This document shows, piece by piece, positions 43,941 to 51,617 of a DNA stretch of 64,000 bases. A model generated the notes under the pieces. The model had not been told where the DNA came from. It saw only the letters and a list, made by a program, of their open reading frames with translations, and made no database searches. The translations under genes and the position numbers were made by a program. Numbering within the stretch: position 1 is the first letter of the stretch; each line of letters begins with the position of its first letter. This DNA comes from Brevibacterium sp. 239c. GTDB lineage: Bacteria > Actinomycetota > Actinomycetes > Actinomycetales > Brevibacteriaceae. The stretch lies in NCBI RefSeq assembly GCF_900169365.1, contig NZ_FXZH01000019.1, positions 1-64,000 of the forward strand. Direction: 5' to 3'.

Positions 43941-44135
43941 TTAGATCATCTGGTCTAGGGCGTGCTTCGTTGCGCCTACCTGTGTGACTATGCCTGTGTG
44001 TTCGGTGGTGCCAATGACGATGCCCTGCCCGTTGCCGTCAAGCCTTTGCAGGACACCTATCACAATCACGTCTGTGAGTATGTCGCCGTCATCTGTGTCC
44101 AGGTGAACGGTGTCATTACCTACTGTGATGTTCAT
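43941..44135 (-). CDS. Small hypothetical phage protein
   Basis: 64 residues, beta-rich (VHLDTDDGDILTDVIVIGVL). No motif recognised. Operon position between two coupled small genes supports that it is real. Confidence 0.65.
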   Translation of the reverse strand: MNITVGNDTVHLDTDDGDILTDVIVIGVLQRLDGNGQGIVIGTTEHTGIVTQVGATKHALDQMI

Positions 44136-44148
44136 GCCTCACCGCCTG

Positions 44149-44493
44149 TCATGCTTGGATGAGTTCAGCCTGTGTGACTCTGGTGTAGCTGAGTAGGGCT
44201 AGCACCTGTTTGTCTGTCATCTGCCCAGGACTCAGGGCGACAACAGTGTCAGCGTAGAACCCTCTACCGCCGTACATGCTCACGGCAATGAACGTGAGGT
44301 ATCCGCCCGTGTGAGTGGTGATGGACTCTTGCCCGTTCGCGCGCCTGATCTTGGATACCGCCTCATCGTTACTCATGGCGTCGGCAATGGTGCGGAACGC
44401 GAATGAGGACTGCCTCACCGTGGGGGCGACAATGACAATGCGCTTACCGTTGTGGAGGTCTGCTATCAGTCCGTCAATGATGTAGCGGTTCAT
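44149..44493 (-). CDS. Hypothetical phage protein, NTPase-fragment-like
   Basis: 114 residues. Strands KRIVIVAPTVRQSSFAFR and a later ADTVVAL resemble the Walker-B half of P-loop terminases or helicases, but no Walker A loop is present. It could be an accessory of packaging; this is inference. Confidence 0.68.
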   Translation of the reverse strand: MNRYIIDGLIADLHNGKRIVIVAPTVRQSSFAFRTIADAMSNDEAVSKIRRANGQESITTHTGGYLTFIAVSMYGGRGFYADTVVALSPGQMTDKQVLALLSYTRVTQAELIQA

Positions 44494-44515
44494 GGTGGCT
44501 TACCTTTCGGGCATG

Positions 44516-44552
44516 ACAAAGCCCCCTCAACCTCAGCGGGTCAAGGGGGCTT
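44516..44552 (-). terminator. Terminator before the 44149 gene
   Basis: GCCCCC ... GGGGGC stem enclosing an inner CTGAGG-like pairing, followed by CTTTGTC and the ATGCCCGAAAGG start element. Confidence 0.75.
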
Positions 44553-44566
44553 CTGTTCGTGGGGTG

Positions 44567-45247
44567 CTACTTGAGCATGACCCAATATTCTTCGTCAGCG
44601 TCAATCGAATACTCATTGACGATCACTGCATCAAACTCTGAACCCTTCGGGACTTCGAACACCCAATCACCCTTAGCAGTGGTGTTGTTGTTCTGTGTCT
44701 CACCGGCAGGCTGGTCATGTGCTTCTGTCAGGTTCGGGGTGTAGTAGTCACCATCATCACCGAGCGCGGAGAACACTTCACCGTCAGAGAACACCAATTG
44801 ACTTTCAAGCGTCAACGACTCTGGGACACCTGACGAGTTGGTTTGTTCATAGGTGATGTGAACGAACTCGTTGCCTTCATCGGGTTTGGCATCGACCTTC
44901 TCAGGTGCGTCCATATCGTCACCGGAATAATAGGCTTCGTTGTCATCGGCATCTTTGAGGACATCAACTGTCTCAACGCCTGTGACTTTCACGTCCCAGT
45001 GATAAATGGTGCTGTCCTCATCGAACGTATTGACGCGGAACTGGTCACCGAGCTTGATAACGTCATCGTCGCTCATGCCCTCTTCGTCGCCGGTGCCCTC
45101 TACCTCTTCGGCTTCGGCCTGTTCGGTTTGAGGTGAGTCTGTTGTGGCGTCTGCAACTTCAGTTGTTGCGTCGTTTTCTTCGGTGCCCCCGCATCCTGTG
45201 AGCAGCAGGGCGGTAACGGCGGCAAGTGTGGTGATTGTTTTCTTCAT
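44567..45247 (-). CDS. Prophage-encoded lipoprotein (possible surface exclusion)
   Basis: 226 residues: type II signal peptide with lipobox LTGC near residue 19, acidic Glu/Asp/Thr linker to about 65, then an Ig-like domain (HWDVKVTGVETVDVL, EFVHITYEQTNSSG). It has the same layout as the host lipoprotein beside attL. Phage lipoproteins can block superinfection at the envelope; that role is inferred. It stands apart between the tRNA cluster and late genes, typical of a moron. Confidence 0.8.
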   Translation of the reverse strand: MKKTITTLAAVTALLLTGCGGTEENDATTEVADATTDSPQTEQAEAEEVEGTGDEEGMSDDDVIKLGDQFRVNTFDEDSTIYHWDVKVTGVETVDVLKDADDNEAYYSGDDMDAPEKVDAKPDEGNEFVHITYEQTNSSGVPESLTLESQLVFSDGEVFSALGDDGDYYTPNLTEAHDQPAGETQNNNTTAKGDWVFEVPKGSEFDAVIVNEYSIDADEEYWVMLK

Positions 45248-45412
45248 GACCTCATCATATCTTCACGTGTAGTAGTTGGTTGCCCCGGCCCGTGAACCAC
45301 CACAGACACGAGCCGGGACATTCCCCGTTCGCGCCAGTTCAGGCAAGCGTCACGGGGACAATTGAGTGCACCCCACTCGAATAGGCACAACATCTAGTCG
45401 TGGGGTGCATCG

Positions 45413-45485
45413 TGCGACCGGCAGGACTCGAACCTGCATCGTCCTCATCCCAAACGAGGTGGGTTACCAATTACCCCACGATCAC
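45413..45485 (-). tRNA. tRNA-Pro (anticodon TGG)
   Basis: 73 bases; acceptor GTGATCG/CGGTCGC with two G-U pairs, anticodon stem CCTCG/TGAGG around TTTGGGA, T arm GCAGG-TTCGAGT-CCTGC. CCA is not encoded. Phage-borne. Confidence 0.88.
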
Positions 45486-45634
45486 AAAATGCGGAGTAGG
45501 CGTGTAGCGACGCCTCGTTCTTAAGTATCCAAGTAGGCGTAGAGCCGCAGACCTTGCCAGGCTACCTGTGACTTTTCCTCTACCTAGTCGCGCAACGGGA
45601 CATGCCCTTGTACCGACTCGGAACCTCCGCACCG

Positions 45635-45707
45635 TGGCAACGCTTGGACTCGAACCAAGGGCCTTCCGCTCTTCAGGCGGACGCTCTACCAACTGAGCTA
45701 CAGTGCC
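45635..45707 (-). tRNA. tRNA-Phe (anticodon GAA)
   Basis: 73 bases; D arm GCTC/GAGC, anticodon arm TCCGC-CTGAAGA-GCGGA, T arm CTTGG-TTCGAGT-CCAAG, acceptor GGCACTG/CGTTGCC with one mismatch. CCA not encoded. Confidence 0.92.
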
Positions 45708-45760
45708 ATGCCCCTGAGGGCAGCGGTTTTGGTCTGACCGGATACCGCTAATCCGCTCTG

Positions 45761-45833
45761 TGCCGGGGGCAAGATTTGAACTTGCACTGTATGGGTTTTG
45801 AGTCCGTTGCCTCTGCCTTTGGGCTACCCCGGC
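45761..45833 (-). tRNA. Unusual tRNA-like gene, anticodon probably CAA
   Basis: 73 bases; perfect acceptor GCCGGGG/CCCCGGC and T arm GCAAG-TTCAAAT-CTTGC. The loop CTCAAAA gives anticodon CAA, but the anticodon stem ACGGA/CCCAT has two mismatches. A Leu tRNA should have a long variable arm, which is absent. It may be decayed or specialised. Confidence 0.65.
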
Positions 45834-45873
45834 GTTTGCCCGTTTGCTAATCGCCAGATCACAAACGGGCATT

Positions 45874-45910
45874 AAAATAACCCCTCAAGCTGTACCAGGG
45901 CTTAGGGGTT
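45874..45910 (-). terminator. Terminator upstream of the tRNA cluster
   Basis: Minus-strand AACCCCT ... AGGGGTT stem then ATTTTAATGCCCG. It follows the HTH gene at 45997 and separates early operon from tRNAs. Confidence 0.75.
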
Positions 45911-45996
45911 TGGTGCGGTTCGAAGCAGTGAATTTACTTATCTAGGGTTTCTAGAAAACCGCACGATCCGACTCTATCAGACGTACCCCAAAATAG

Positions 45997-46188
45997 TTAG
46001 CGTTTCCACGGCGGCAGCGTTCCACGGTGTTTGCCGCGATATTCTGCCGTCTCCAAATCGACAGAATGATATTCAATTCGACCATCACGTTTGCGTGTCC
46101 GAACTTCGTATTTTCGGCACCAGTTCCTAAGCGTCTGATCTGTTACCCCGTGAAACCGCATTGCCTTATCTTGCGTCATCCATTCCAC
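45997..46188 (-). CDS. Small MerR-like HTH protein
   Basis: 63 residues. MTQDKAMRFHGVTDQTLRNWCRKYEVRTRKRDG is a MerR/HTH_17-type winged helix (key part: GVTDQTLRNWCRKYEV). It is the last gene of the early operon before the tRNAs and could be a late-gene or excision regulator. Overlaps the preceding gene. Confidence 0.75.
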   Translation of the reverse strand: MEWMTQDKAMRFHGVTDQTLRNWCRKYEVRTRKRDGRIEYHSVDLETAEYRGKHRGTLPPWKR

Positions 46189-46355
46189 TTAGCCGACTCC
46201 CTTAGCAGTGTGCCGAGGTTCGACCAGAGCCGCCGCGCTTCACGTTCGCTCATGAAGTTCGTTCGCCCGTTCAGGGTTAGGCAGAACTCACCACGCGAAT
46301 TGACCGTCGCATGGTCACCCGCGCCGAGGTCTGCAACCATCATCTTTTCAATCAT
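46176..46355 (-). CDS. Small hypothetical phage protein
   Basis: 59 residues from an ATG overlapping the preceding stop (ATGA). Pattern GRTNFMSEREARRLWSNLGTLL suggests a beta hairpin plus helix. No function recognised. Confidence 0.65.
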   Translation of the reverse strand: MIEKMMVADLGAGDHATVNSRGEFCLTLNGRTNFMSEREARRLWSNLGTLLRESAKWNG

Positions 46356-46948
46356 TTGTTTTCCTTCTCTCGTTTGAGTTGCTGCACGGCCACCTCTTCG
46401 GCGGTGTGGTGTAGTCCGCATGACTGGCACTTGAAACGCTCATCCGCCCCGTAGCGTTTCGGCAGATACCGATACAGGGTGAGGCGTTCGCATTCGCGGC
46501 AACGGGCGTTCAATCGCTCAGGCGGTTCATGCGCGGGGTAACGTTCCGTCAGTCTGTCCATGACTTTGACGATTTCCCGGCTGATCTTGCGTTCCCACTC
46601 AATCGGCACCATGTGCGTTTGGTGTTCCAGGTATCGTGCGAGCTTGAGCGCGTGCCCGTGGGCATCTTCTGGGGTTGTTCCGGCAGGCAGTCCTACAGGC
46701 TCCCAGTCCCCCACGATTGGGACGCTGGGGTGTTTTGACCCGAGCAAGTCAGCGACGTTTTCAGCGTGCCGGTACAGCAGCGAATAGATACTGTCACAGT
46801 CGGACATGACGTGAATGCTGAGCGGTGCTGAAGGCTTCTGTGCCGGTGCCGAGATTTCCGGCTTCTCGCCTTTCTCCGGCATGATCCGCCGCCGTAGCTC
46901 AGCGACCATCGACGGGGCTTGCTTGAGTGCTTCCGCGTAGTCCATCAT
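46352..46948 (-). CDS. Conserved phage protein with C-terminal zinc ribbon
   Basis: 198 residues. A helical middle (LLYRHAENVADLLG) is followed by a four-Cys ribbon (CRECERLTLYRYLP ... CQSCGLHHT) near residues 145-180. Similar proteins recur in actinophage early operons. A DNA-binding role is plausible but not established. Confidence 0.72.
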   Translation of the reverse strand: MMDYAEALKQAPSMVAELRRRIMPEKGEKPEISAPAQKPSAPLSIHVMSDCDSIYSLLYRHAENVADLLGSKHPSVPIVGDWEPVGLPAGTTPEDAHGHALKLARYLEHQTHMVPIEWERKISREIVKVMDRLTERYPAHEPPERLNARCRECERLTLYRYLPKRYGADERFKCQSCGLHHTAEEVAVQQLKREKENK

Positions 46949-47190
46949 TCGATCACCTGAAATTCGGCTTTGGTGGTCAGCTGCGTTGTTCCGTCGATCC
47001 CGAACACTTCGACCTCCACGAATAGGCCGCTCATGCGTGTGAGCGGTTCAGCGTTCAGAAATCTCATTACCTCTTCGCGCTCACACCAGAAGCGAACAGA
47101 TGACAGAGTGCCCTCAATGCTGAGGTGTTGGTCTGTGATCCGTAGCTGTTTGCCGACGTGGGCGGCGGTCAGTTCGATAATCGGTGTCAT
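46945..47190 (-). CDS. Small hypothetical phage protein
   Basis: 81 residues from the ATG (MTPIIELT) after CCGAAAGGGGCACC. All-beta pattern; stop overlaps the next start. Unknown function. Confidence 0.68.
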   Translation of the reverse strand: MTPIIELTAAHVGKQLRITDQHLSIEGTLSSVRFWCEREEVMRFLNAEPLTRMSGLFVEVEVFGIDGTTQLTTKAEFQVIE

Positions 47191-47211
47191 GGTGCCCCTT
47201 TCGGACATAGA

Positions 47212-47246
47212 GAAGCCCCGGCCCTCACGATGGAAGGCCGGGGCTG
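47212..47246 (-). terminator. Hairpin after the lipoprotein gene
   Basis: AGCCCCGGCC and its complement GGCCGGGGCT around a 12-base loop, then CTTCTCTATGTCCGAAAGGGG. Weak T content, so perhaps a partial terminator or mRNA-processing stem. Confidence 0.65.
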
Positions 47247-47259
47247 AATGGTGGTGTGG

Positions 47260-47817
47260 TTACTTCACGTCATCAACGGACGTAGGGCCGAGCGGTTCAG
47301 CGTCAGACTGATTCGGCATCGGTGCATCGAACAACAGAACGTTAATTCCCATGCCTGCCGTGTACTCGACATATGCGCCGCTTGTGGCGTCCTGCCCGTA
47401 GAACGTGTTGCAGTTGCCGTCGCCGTAATATGCGCCGTCATTGGCCGGGGCTTGCCTAACCACAGTGCTATCGTTCCCACCTTCCCGCCGCCCGTCCAGG
47501 CGATCCGGTGGGCTGATCTTAGCGCAATACGAGACCGGCAGACCCTTGAGAATGTAATAGCCGATCACATCACCGCCCGTGTTCTGAAGATAGACGTATG
47601 AAAGCTTGCCCGGTTCGTTCCACGTATCGACCCAAAAGTTGATCGTTTCCCGTGTGGGAGAGTATTCGAGTTGCTTACCCGGCTGAGCTTTCATGACCTT
47701 TTCATATGCCTCATCCCGGCTCTTCTGGTCTGCGTTGTCTTCCGAGGGCGTGCATCCGGCGAGCGCGAGCATTGAAATGCCGAGACCGGCGAGCGTGGTT
47801 TTCATCCAACGTTGCAT
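47260..47817 (-). CDS. Prophage lipoprotein of the early operon
   Basis: 185 residues; signal peptide and lipobox LAGC near residue 22. The mature part is beta-rich (YVYLQNTGGDVIGYYILKG) with two Cys that may pair. It overlaps the upstream membrane-anchored gene by 16 bases; the two may act together at the envelope, for example in superinfection exclusion. Function not established. Confidence 0.78.
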   Translation of the reverse strand: MQRWMKTTLAGLGISMLALAGCTPSEDNADQKSRDEAYEKVMKAQPGKQLEYSPTRETINFWVDTWNEPGKLSYVYLQNTGGDVIGYYILKGLPVSYCAKISPPDRLDGRREGGNDSTVVRQAPANDGAYYGDGNCNTFYGQDATSGAYVEYTAGMGINVLLFDAPMPNQSDAEPLGPTSVDDVK

Positions 47818-48221
47818 TTGATTGGCTCCTGACCGTCGATTTCAAAGGGAAGGTTTGACGCGCGGAATTGCCCCGCCGTGTAATCGCGCTGAGCAAGTGA
47901 GTTGTACTTGTTCACCGACTCGTCACGCTTGCCGCGTAGCGCGGTGATTGAGGCCGTGATCTGACCGGCGCGGGATTCACTCACCCCGCCGTCGTGCTCT
48001 TGCTCAAGGTTCGTGATCTGGTCTTGAGCGGTCTTGGCTGAGGTGCACAGATCGTAGAACCGCTCATATTGGGCGATCCGGTTTGAGCCTGATTGGGTTT
48101 GCTCCCGTGCCTCAACTTGCCCTGTAGGTTCAGCGAGCACGTAGCGAAGGCCGAGACCGCCGCCTATGAGCACGCCGAGACCGACGATGACCGCGACCGT
48201 GATTTTTGTTATCCCGTTCAT
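47802..48221 (-). CDS. Membrane-anchored phage protein
   Basis: 139 residues: N-terminal membrane helix (residues 6-29) then an extracytoplasmic helical domain (AQDQITNLEQEHDGGVSES) with coiled-coil character and two Cys. This type is common in actinophage early regions, usually next to a small secreted protein. Role unknown. Confidence 0.75.
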   Translation of the reverse strand: MNGITKITVAVIVGLGVLIGGGLGLRYVLAEPTGQVEAREQTQSGSNRIAQYERFYDLCTSAKTAQDQITNLEQEHDGGVSESRAGQITASITALRGKRDESVNKYNSLAQRDYTAGQFRASNLPFEIDGQEPIKCNVG

Positions 48222-48367
48222 GGTGTCCTTCCTGCCCGTTTCCGGGCATTAAAAAAGACCCGGTGAAGGGTCTTGAGTCTTGCTGTTGGTATCGCTTGTA
48301 TGAACCGTATGACTAGCGCGGCGAGGTGGGCAGGCCACAGCCACAGAAGGCGTTCAATCCGTCTCAT
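48218..48367 (-). CDS. Possible 49-residue membrane peptide reading through a terminator
   Basis: The frame starts with an ATG inside the end of the preceding gene and stops in the ATGA of the next. It encodes a hydrophobic segment (LLWLWPAHLAALVIRFI). Its codons cross the terminator at 48251-48274, so it may be translated only in part or not at all. Confidence 0.4.
   Translation of the reverse strand: MRRIERLLWLWPAHLAALVIRFIQAIPTARLKTLHRVFFNARKRAGRTP
48251..48274 (-). terminator. Intrinsic terminator in the early operon
   Basis: Minus-strand AAGACCC-TTCAC-CGGGTCTTTTTT, then a GAAA-loop mini-hairpin TGCCCGGAAACGGGCA that contains the next start region. Confidence 0.8.
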
Positions 48368-48503
48368 GTGGGAACTCGAATCTCACGTAAACCATGTTCC
48401 CGTGACGTTCTGACACCATCCGCATTCCGGCCCTGTATAGCCGTCGCATGAGCGCAGAGGTGCGTTTCTGTTCGCGCCTGACGGGTTTAGGTGTGCAAGC
48501 CAT
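48354..48503 (-). CDS. Small basic phage protein
   Basis: 49 residues (RREQKRTSALMRRLYRAGMR), Arg-rich, starting inside the end of the upstream gene with a 17-base overlap. Could bind nucleic acid. No family recognised. Confidence 0.55.
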   Translation of the reverse strand: MACTPKPVRREQKRTSALMRRLYRAGMRMVSERHGNMVYVRFEFPHETD

Positions 48504-48810
48504 AGTGTGCCCTTTCGTGTGGTGGCAGGTGGTGTTGCCAGGGTTTGCCGTAGTCGATCCCGTGAGGATTGAGACGGCTCTTCATAGTTCGAATATCGTT
48601 TGCCGTGATAGCGCGCCCGAACGTCTGCCGTGCCTGTACCGCGATCACCGCGAACGCGCGACGGCAGGCGGGGCACATTTGTGTTTCGCCAAACTTGGCA
48701 TCAGCCCCGCATAGGTCACAGACCATTTGGATGACGGGCCGAGCCTCAAAGCCATACGATCCGCCCCGGCCCCTCACCGGGAAATACCGCCAATCGAATT
48801 TCACGCCCAT
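48487..48810 (-). CDS. Phage zinc-finger protein
   Basis: 107 residues. CDLCGADAKFGETQMCPAC near residues 31-49 is a CxxC/CxxC zinc ribbon, followed by a helix. Likely nucleic-acid binding; role unknown. Confidence 0.72.
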   Translation of the reverse strand: MGVKFDWRYFPVRGRGGSYGFEARPVIQMVCDLCGADAKFGETQMCPACRRAFAVIAVQARQTFGRAITANDIRTMKSRLNPHGIDYGKPWQHHLPPHERAHYGLHT

Positions 48811-48823
48811 TGCTCAGCCCCAC

Positions 48824-49027
48824 TCATTCGGCGTTCACCCACGCCACGACAGTCCGCAAAAGGTGGTCATAGTCCCCGCTAGTCGCCTCATTGAAGAACT
48901 CATCCCGTTCCGCTTGGCTCACCCCGGCTTTGTTGAGTGCGCGGGTGACGCGGCCAAGGATTGCGAACGCGTTTCCGTCCTGACCGACCAGGGGCACGGA
49001 TACGTCAGGGTATTTGGGCTTATCCAT
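48824..49027 (-). CDS. Conserved small actinophage protein
   Basis: 67 residues. The pattern VSVPLVGQDGNAFAILGRV then EFFNEATSGDYDHLLRTV is one I associate with small early proteins of many actinophages; function unknown. Overlaps the previous stop (ATGA). Confidence 0.78.
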   Translation of the reverse strand: MDKPKYPDVSVPLVGQDGNAFAILGRVTRALNKAGVSQAERDEFFNEATSGDYDHLLRTVVAWVNAE

Positions 49028-49575
49028 CAGGCGATCACCTCCAAGATTTCTGTGTTGTCTTTGACCATTGCCGCGTCAGCGTGAACGTTCTGACCGCGCC
49101 ACATTCCATCTTTGCCAAGGGTGATCTTCTGCACGCCGTGGTTTCTCACGCGCACCTTCACGACAGACCCCGGCGCGGTAGGTAGTACGGGCTTCGGACG
49201 GTCCAGAAGATAGAATTTCTCACCCGCGTTGAACTGATAGCCGCCGTCACCGTCAGCCGTGGCGACGTACTCAATCGTCTTGTAATCCCGTTCCCCCGGC
49301 AGGGGTGTTGAGTGGTCCACAAGACGAATCAGGTCACCCTTGCGAATTGCGCTCTGTGCGATCCGTTCGGCCTTCTTCACGGCCCTCAGATCGAAGAAAT
49401 CAATCAGGTGGTTTTTCGCACGCTTCCCGGCGAAGGTCTGCCCGAAATAGCCGTCTTGCTCCTTGGCACACTCAAGCTCAATGCTCATGCGATCACTACT
49501 CCATTCGTAACCGCCTATGAGCGCATTTCCATACATGGATACCGAACCGTCATCACCAACAATTGCAACCTTCAT
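49027..49575 (-). CDS. Hypothetical phage protein
   Basis: 182 residues, mixed alpha/beta (MKVAIVGDDGSVSMYGNAL, GSVVKVRVRNHGVQKITLG). No catalytic motif seen. It lies between thyX and the preceding small gene in the early operon. Confidence 0.72.
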   Translation of the reverse strand: MKVAIVGDDGSVSMYGNALIGGYEWSSDRMSIELECAKEQDGYFGQTFAGKRAKNHLIDFFDLRAVKKAERIAQSAIRKGDLIRLVDHSTPLPGERDYKTIEYVATADGDGGYQFNAGEKFYLLDRPKPVLPTAPGSVVKVRVRNHGVQKITLGKDGMWRGQNVHADAAMVKDNTEILEVIA

Positions 49576-49588
49576 TTTTTTGCCTCTC

Positions 49589-50257
49589 TCAGTTCTTGAA
49601 ATCGTGGAATGCTTTGTGAGCTACAGGCCAAAGCTCAGCGATCAGCGCGTCTACCTGCTGCGCGGCCTGCCGAATCTCAAGCAGCGCGTTTGGTGCGTCT
49701 CTGAGCGTCAGGAACTTGAACCAATTGCCGAGGTTCGCCGTCGCCCAAAACTGCGTGTAGGTGGACACCGGCAAGACGTTGCGAGCAACCTCATTCGCCA
49801 CACCTTCAGAGAGCATTTTCTGATACGCCGCCCACGCGTCATGAGCAATGTCGCGGTGCCGATAATCAGTGATGACTTCCTGCCTGATCGTGCCCGGTTC
49901 GCGGTGATAGTCCAGAGCCTTACCCGACTGCACCAGTGGCCGATCCTCACCCGGCAGATAGAACCGGGGCTGAAGTTGCGTGTACCGTGCCGAAATCTCC
50001 GAATAGGACTGCGTGCGGTGCCTCATCCACTCACGGGCCACGAATATCGGAACATCGACCGAGACCGTCATAACCGAATGTTCAAACGGGCTGGTGTGCC
50101 CCTCACGCATGAGCGCACGCACAAGGCCGTTGATCTTGTCAGACTTGTTTTCCAAGCCCTTCGTGGACACCCGCGCCGCCTCAGCAATCCGTGCGTCATC
50201 CCCCATCGTGTCAATGAGCTTCACTGTGATTTTGTCGGTGAACTCAACCACGGGCAC
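49589..50257 (-). CDS. thyX: Flavin-dependent thymidylate synthase ThyX
   Basis: About 222 residues. The ThyX signature RHRTQSYSEISARY sits near residue 70, with EHSVMTVSVDVPIFVAREW before it. It makes dTMP from dUMP using FAD and methylene-THF, supplying phage DNA synthesis. A GTG at 50257 (or 50251) near the mazG-like stop is preferred, since the upstream frame is antiphase to that gene. Confidence 0.93.
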   Translation of the reverse strand: MPVVEFTDKITVKLIDTMGDDARIAEAARVSTKGLENKSDKINGLVRALMREGHTSPFEHSVMTVSVDVPIFVAREWMRHRTQSYSEISARYTQLQPRFYLPGEDRPLVQSGKALDYHREPGTIRQEVITDYRHRDIAHDAWAAYQKMLSEGVANEVARNVLPVSTYTQFWATANLGNWFKFLTLRDAPNALLEIRQAAQQVDALIAELWPVAHKAFHDFKN

Positions 50258-50690
50258 CCCCAAACATTGCCGCCTTGATTTCAGGTTCGGGCGGGGTCCA
50301 CCCGGCAGGCTTCTGAATCTTCCCGTGCTCATCCTTAACGACCTTGCCGTCTACCAGCTTGCGCATGTTCGCGTCATGAACAATGTCTAGAACGTTGTCC
50401 AAGTCGATCCCATACGTCGCCGCCGTGCCGTAGATGACATAAACCATGTCCGCGAGCGCGTCAGCCATGCTCACAAGCGCGGCCTGTTGTGTGGTGGTCT
50501 GGTCGGTGCCGAGGTTCAACTTCGCCTGATAGCAATCCGATTTGGCTTCCTTGTATTCGTTGACCTCTGACAGCAGCATGTTCATGCGAAGCCATGCCGC
50601 AGGACTGTCTGGGACCGTGGGCGTTAGTGGCGCGTCCTGGTCTCCGGCGAGCATGAACTGTTCGACTTTTTCTTGATAACCCAATTCCAA
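50244..50690 (-). CDS. MazG-like nucleotide pyrophosphohydrolase
   Basis: 148 residues. Helices with LLSEVNEYKEA, ADALADMVYVIYGTA and DIVHDANMRKLVDG reproduce the metal-binding ExxE/ExxD pattern of the all-alpha NTP pyrophosphatase fold, in the phage form like PRA-PH/MazG. It likely controls nucleotide pools or alarmones alongside ThyX. Confidence 0.85.
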   Translation of the reverse strand: MELGYQEKVEQFMLAGDQDAPLTPTVPDSPAAWLRMNMLLSEVNEYKEAKSDCYQAKLNLGTDQTTTQQAALVSMADALADMVYVIYGTAATYGIDLDNVLDIVHDANMRKLVDGKVVKDEHGKIQKPAGWTPPEPEIKAAMFGGARG

Positions 50691-50720
50691 ACCTCTCTAA
50701 AAGCCCGTTTAAGGCGATAA

Positions 50721-50757
50721 CAAAGCCCCGAACCGATAGATGCACGGTTCGGGGCTA
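50721..50757 (-). terminator. Terminator after ssb
   Basis: AGCCCCGAACCG and its exact complement around a 9-base loop, then CTTTGTTAT on the minus strand. Confidence 0.8.
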
Positions 50758-50826
50758 TAAACGCCGCCTTGACGGCGTTCTGTTTGATTCAGGCTAGAAC
50801 GTGGACGGTTCTACACCTGCACTTCG

Positions 50827-51342
50827 TCAGAACGGCGGTTCATCCCGCATCTGAGGGTTTGAACTCGCCCACGGATCATTACCGGGATTGTTACCCCAGC
50901 CGCCGCCCTGTGGCTGGTGTTCATTCACCGGCTGACCGCCACCCTGATAGCTGCCCTGAGCCTGTCCGCCCTGATTCTGATTCCTGCGAGGAACCACGCG
51001 AGCAAGATCAACGACCAGTTGAGTCTTTGAACGCTTCTCGCCCGTGTTCTTGTCTTCCCACTGTTGAGTCTCAAGTGCCCCCACCAGTCGAACCGACGAA
51101 CCGCGCCCCGCCTGTTCCGCGATCATCTCGCCAAGCTGACCAAACGCCACACACGGCAGAAACAGCGTTCGATCATTCACCGTGTAGCCGCGCTCATCCT
51201 TCACCGGCTGACCGTTTTCAAACTTCGGCTTGTTCGCCGCGACATTGAACGAACACACACCCGCACCATTCGGGGTGAACCGCATTTCAGGGTCACCAGT
51301 CAGCGTGAAAAAGTTGTCAATATTTGGCAGTGCCATAGTCAT
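50827..51342 (-). CDS. ssb: Single-stranded DNA-binding protein
   Basis: 171 residues: OB fold (FTLTGDPEMRFTPNGAGVCSF, VRLVGALETQQW) to about residue 110, then a Gly/Gln-rich tail ending in acidic DEPPF, the tip that contacts repair and replication partners. It serves phage replication and ERF recombination. An ATG two codons downstream is equally possible. Confidence 0.95.
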   Translation of the reverse strand: MTMALPNIDNFFTLTGDPEMRFTPNGAGVCSFNVAANKPKFENGQPVKDERGYTVNDRTLFLPCVAFGQLGEMIAEQAGRGSSVRLVGALETQQWEDKNTGEKRSKTQLVVDLARVVPRRNQNQGGQAQGSYQGGGQPVNEHQPQGGGWGNNPGNDPWASSNPQMRDEPPF

Positions 51343-51375
51343 CTCTCCAATCGTTCGCCCGATTTTCGGGCATAA

Positions 51376-51403
51376 GAAAGCCCCCTGCCGACTAGCAAGG
51401 GGT
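51376..51403 (-). terminator. Terminator before ssb
   Basis: Minus-strand ACCCCTTGC ... GCAGGGGG stem then CTTTCTTATGCCCG, the usual start-associated element. Confidence 0.7.
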
Positions 51404-51418
51404 TACGTCTGTGAGCCG

Positions 51419-51616
51419 TCAGGCCCGTTCGATAAGGTGCGCCGGTCTCAATGGATTCGTGGACTCTCGATAGTGCTTGACCATTGCTGCATAAGCTTTC
51501 GCATAGGGCACACCATCAAGGCATTCCTTCCAAGCCCTCACATCATCGGCATTAACCGCCACGCCCTCAATGCCCTGCCGAAATCTCAGCAAGGCGATAA
51601 CCTCTATCGCTTCCAA
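51419..51616 (-). CDS. Small phage protein, TTG start
   Basis: 65 residues from a TTG one base after the upstream stop, with a GGGGGA ribosome site. Helical (VRAWKECLDGVPYAKAYAAM). Similar small proteins often follow phage replication proteins; role unknown. Confidence 0.68.
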   Translation of the reverse strand: MEAIEVIALLRFRQGIEGVAVNADDVRAWKECLDGVPYAKAYAAMVKHYRESTNPLRPAHLIERA

Positions 51617-51617
51617 C

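Noticed and set aside
45250..45410. Possible extra tRNA between the lipoprotein gene and tRNA-Pro
   Set aside because: An acceptor-like pairing exists, but no T arm, D arm or anticodon loop can be drawn.
45500..45634. Possible extra tRNA between tRNA-Pro and tRNA-Phe
   Set aside because: ACGCCT/AGGCGT hairpins are present, but no cloverleaf could be built.
45471..45872. 133-residue minus-strand open frame
   Set aside because: It is the translation of tRNA genes; segments such as VAQLVERPPEERKALGSSPSVAT in part (ERKALGSSPS) are typical of tRNA-derived false proteins.
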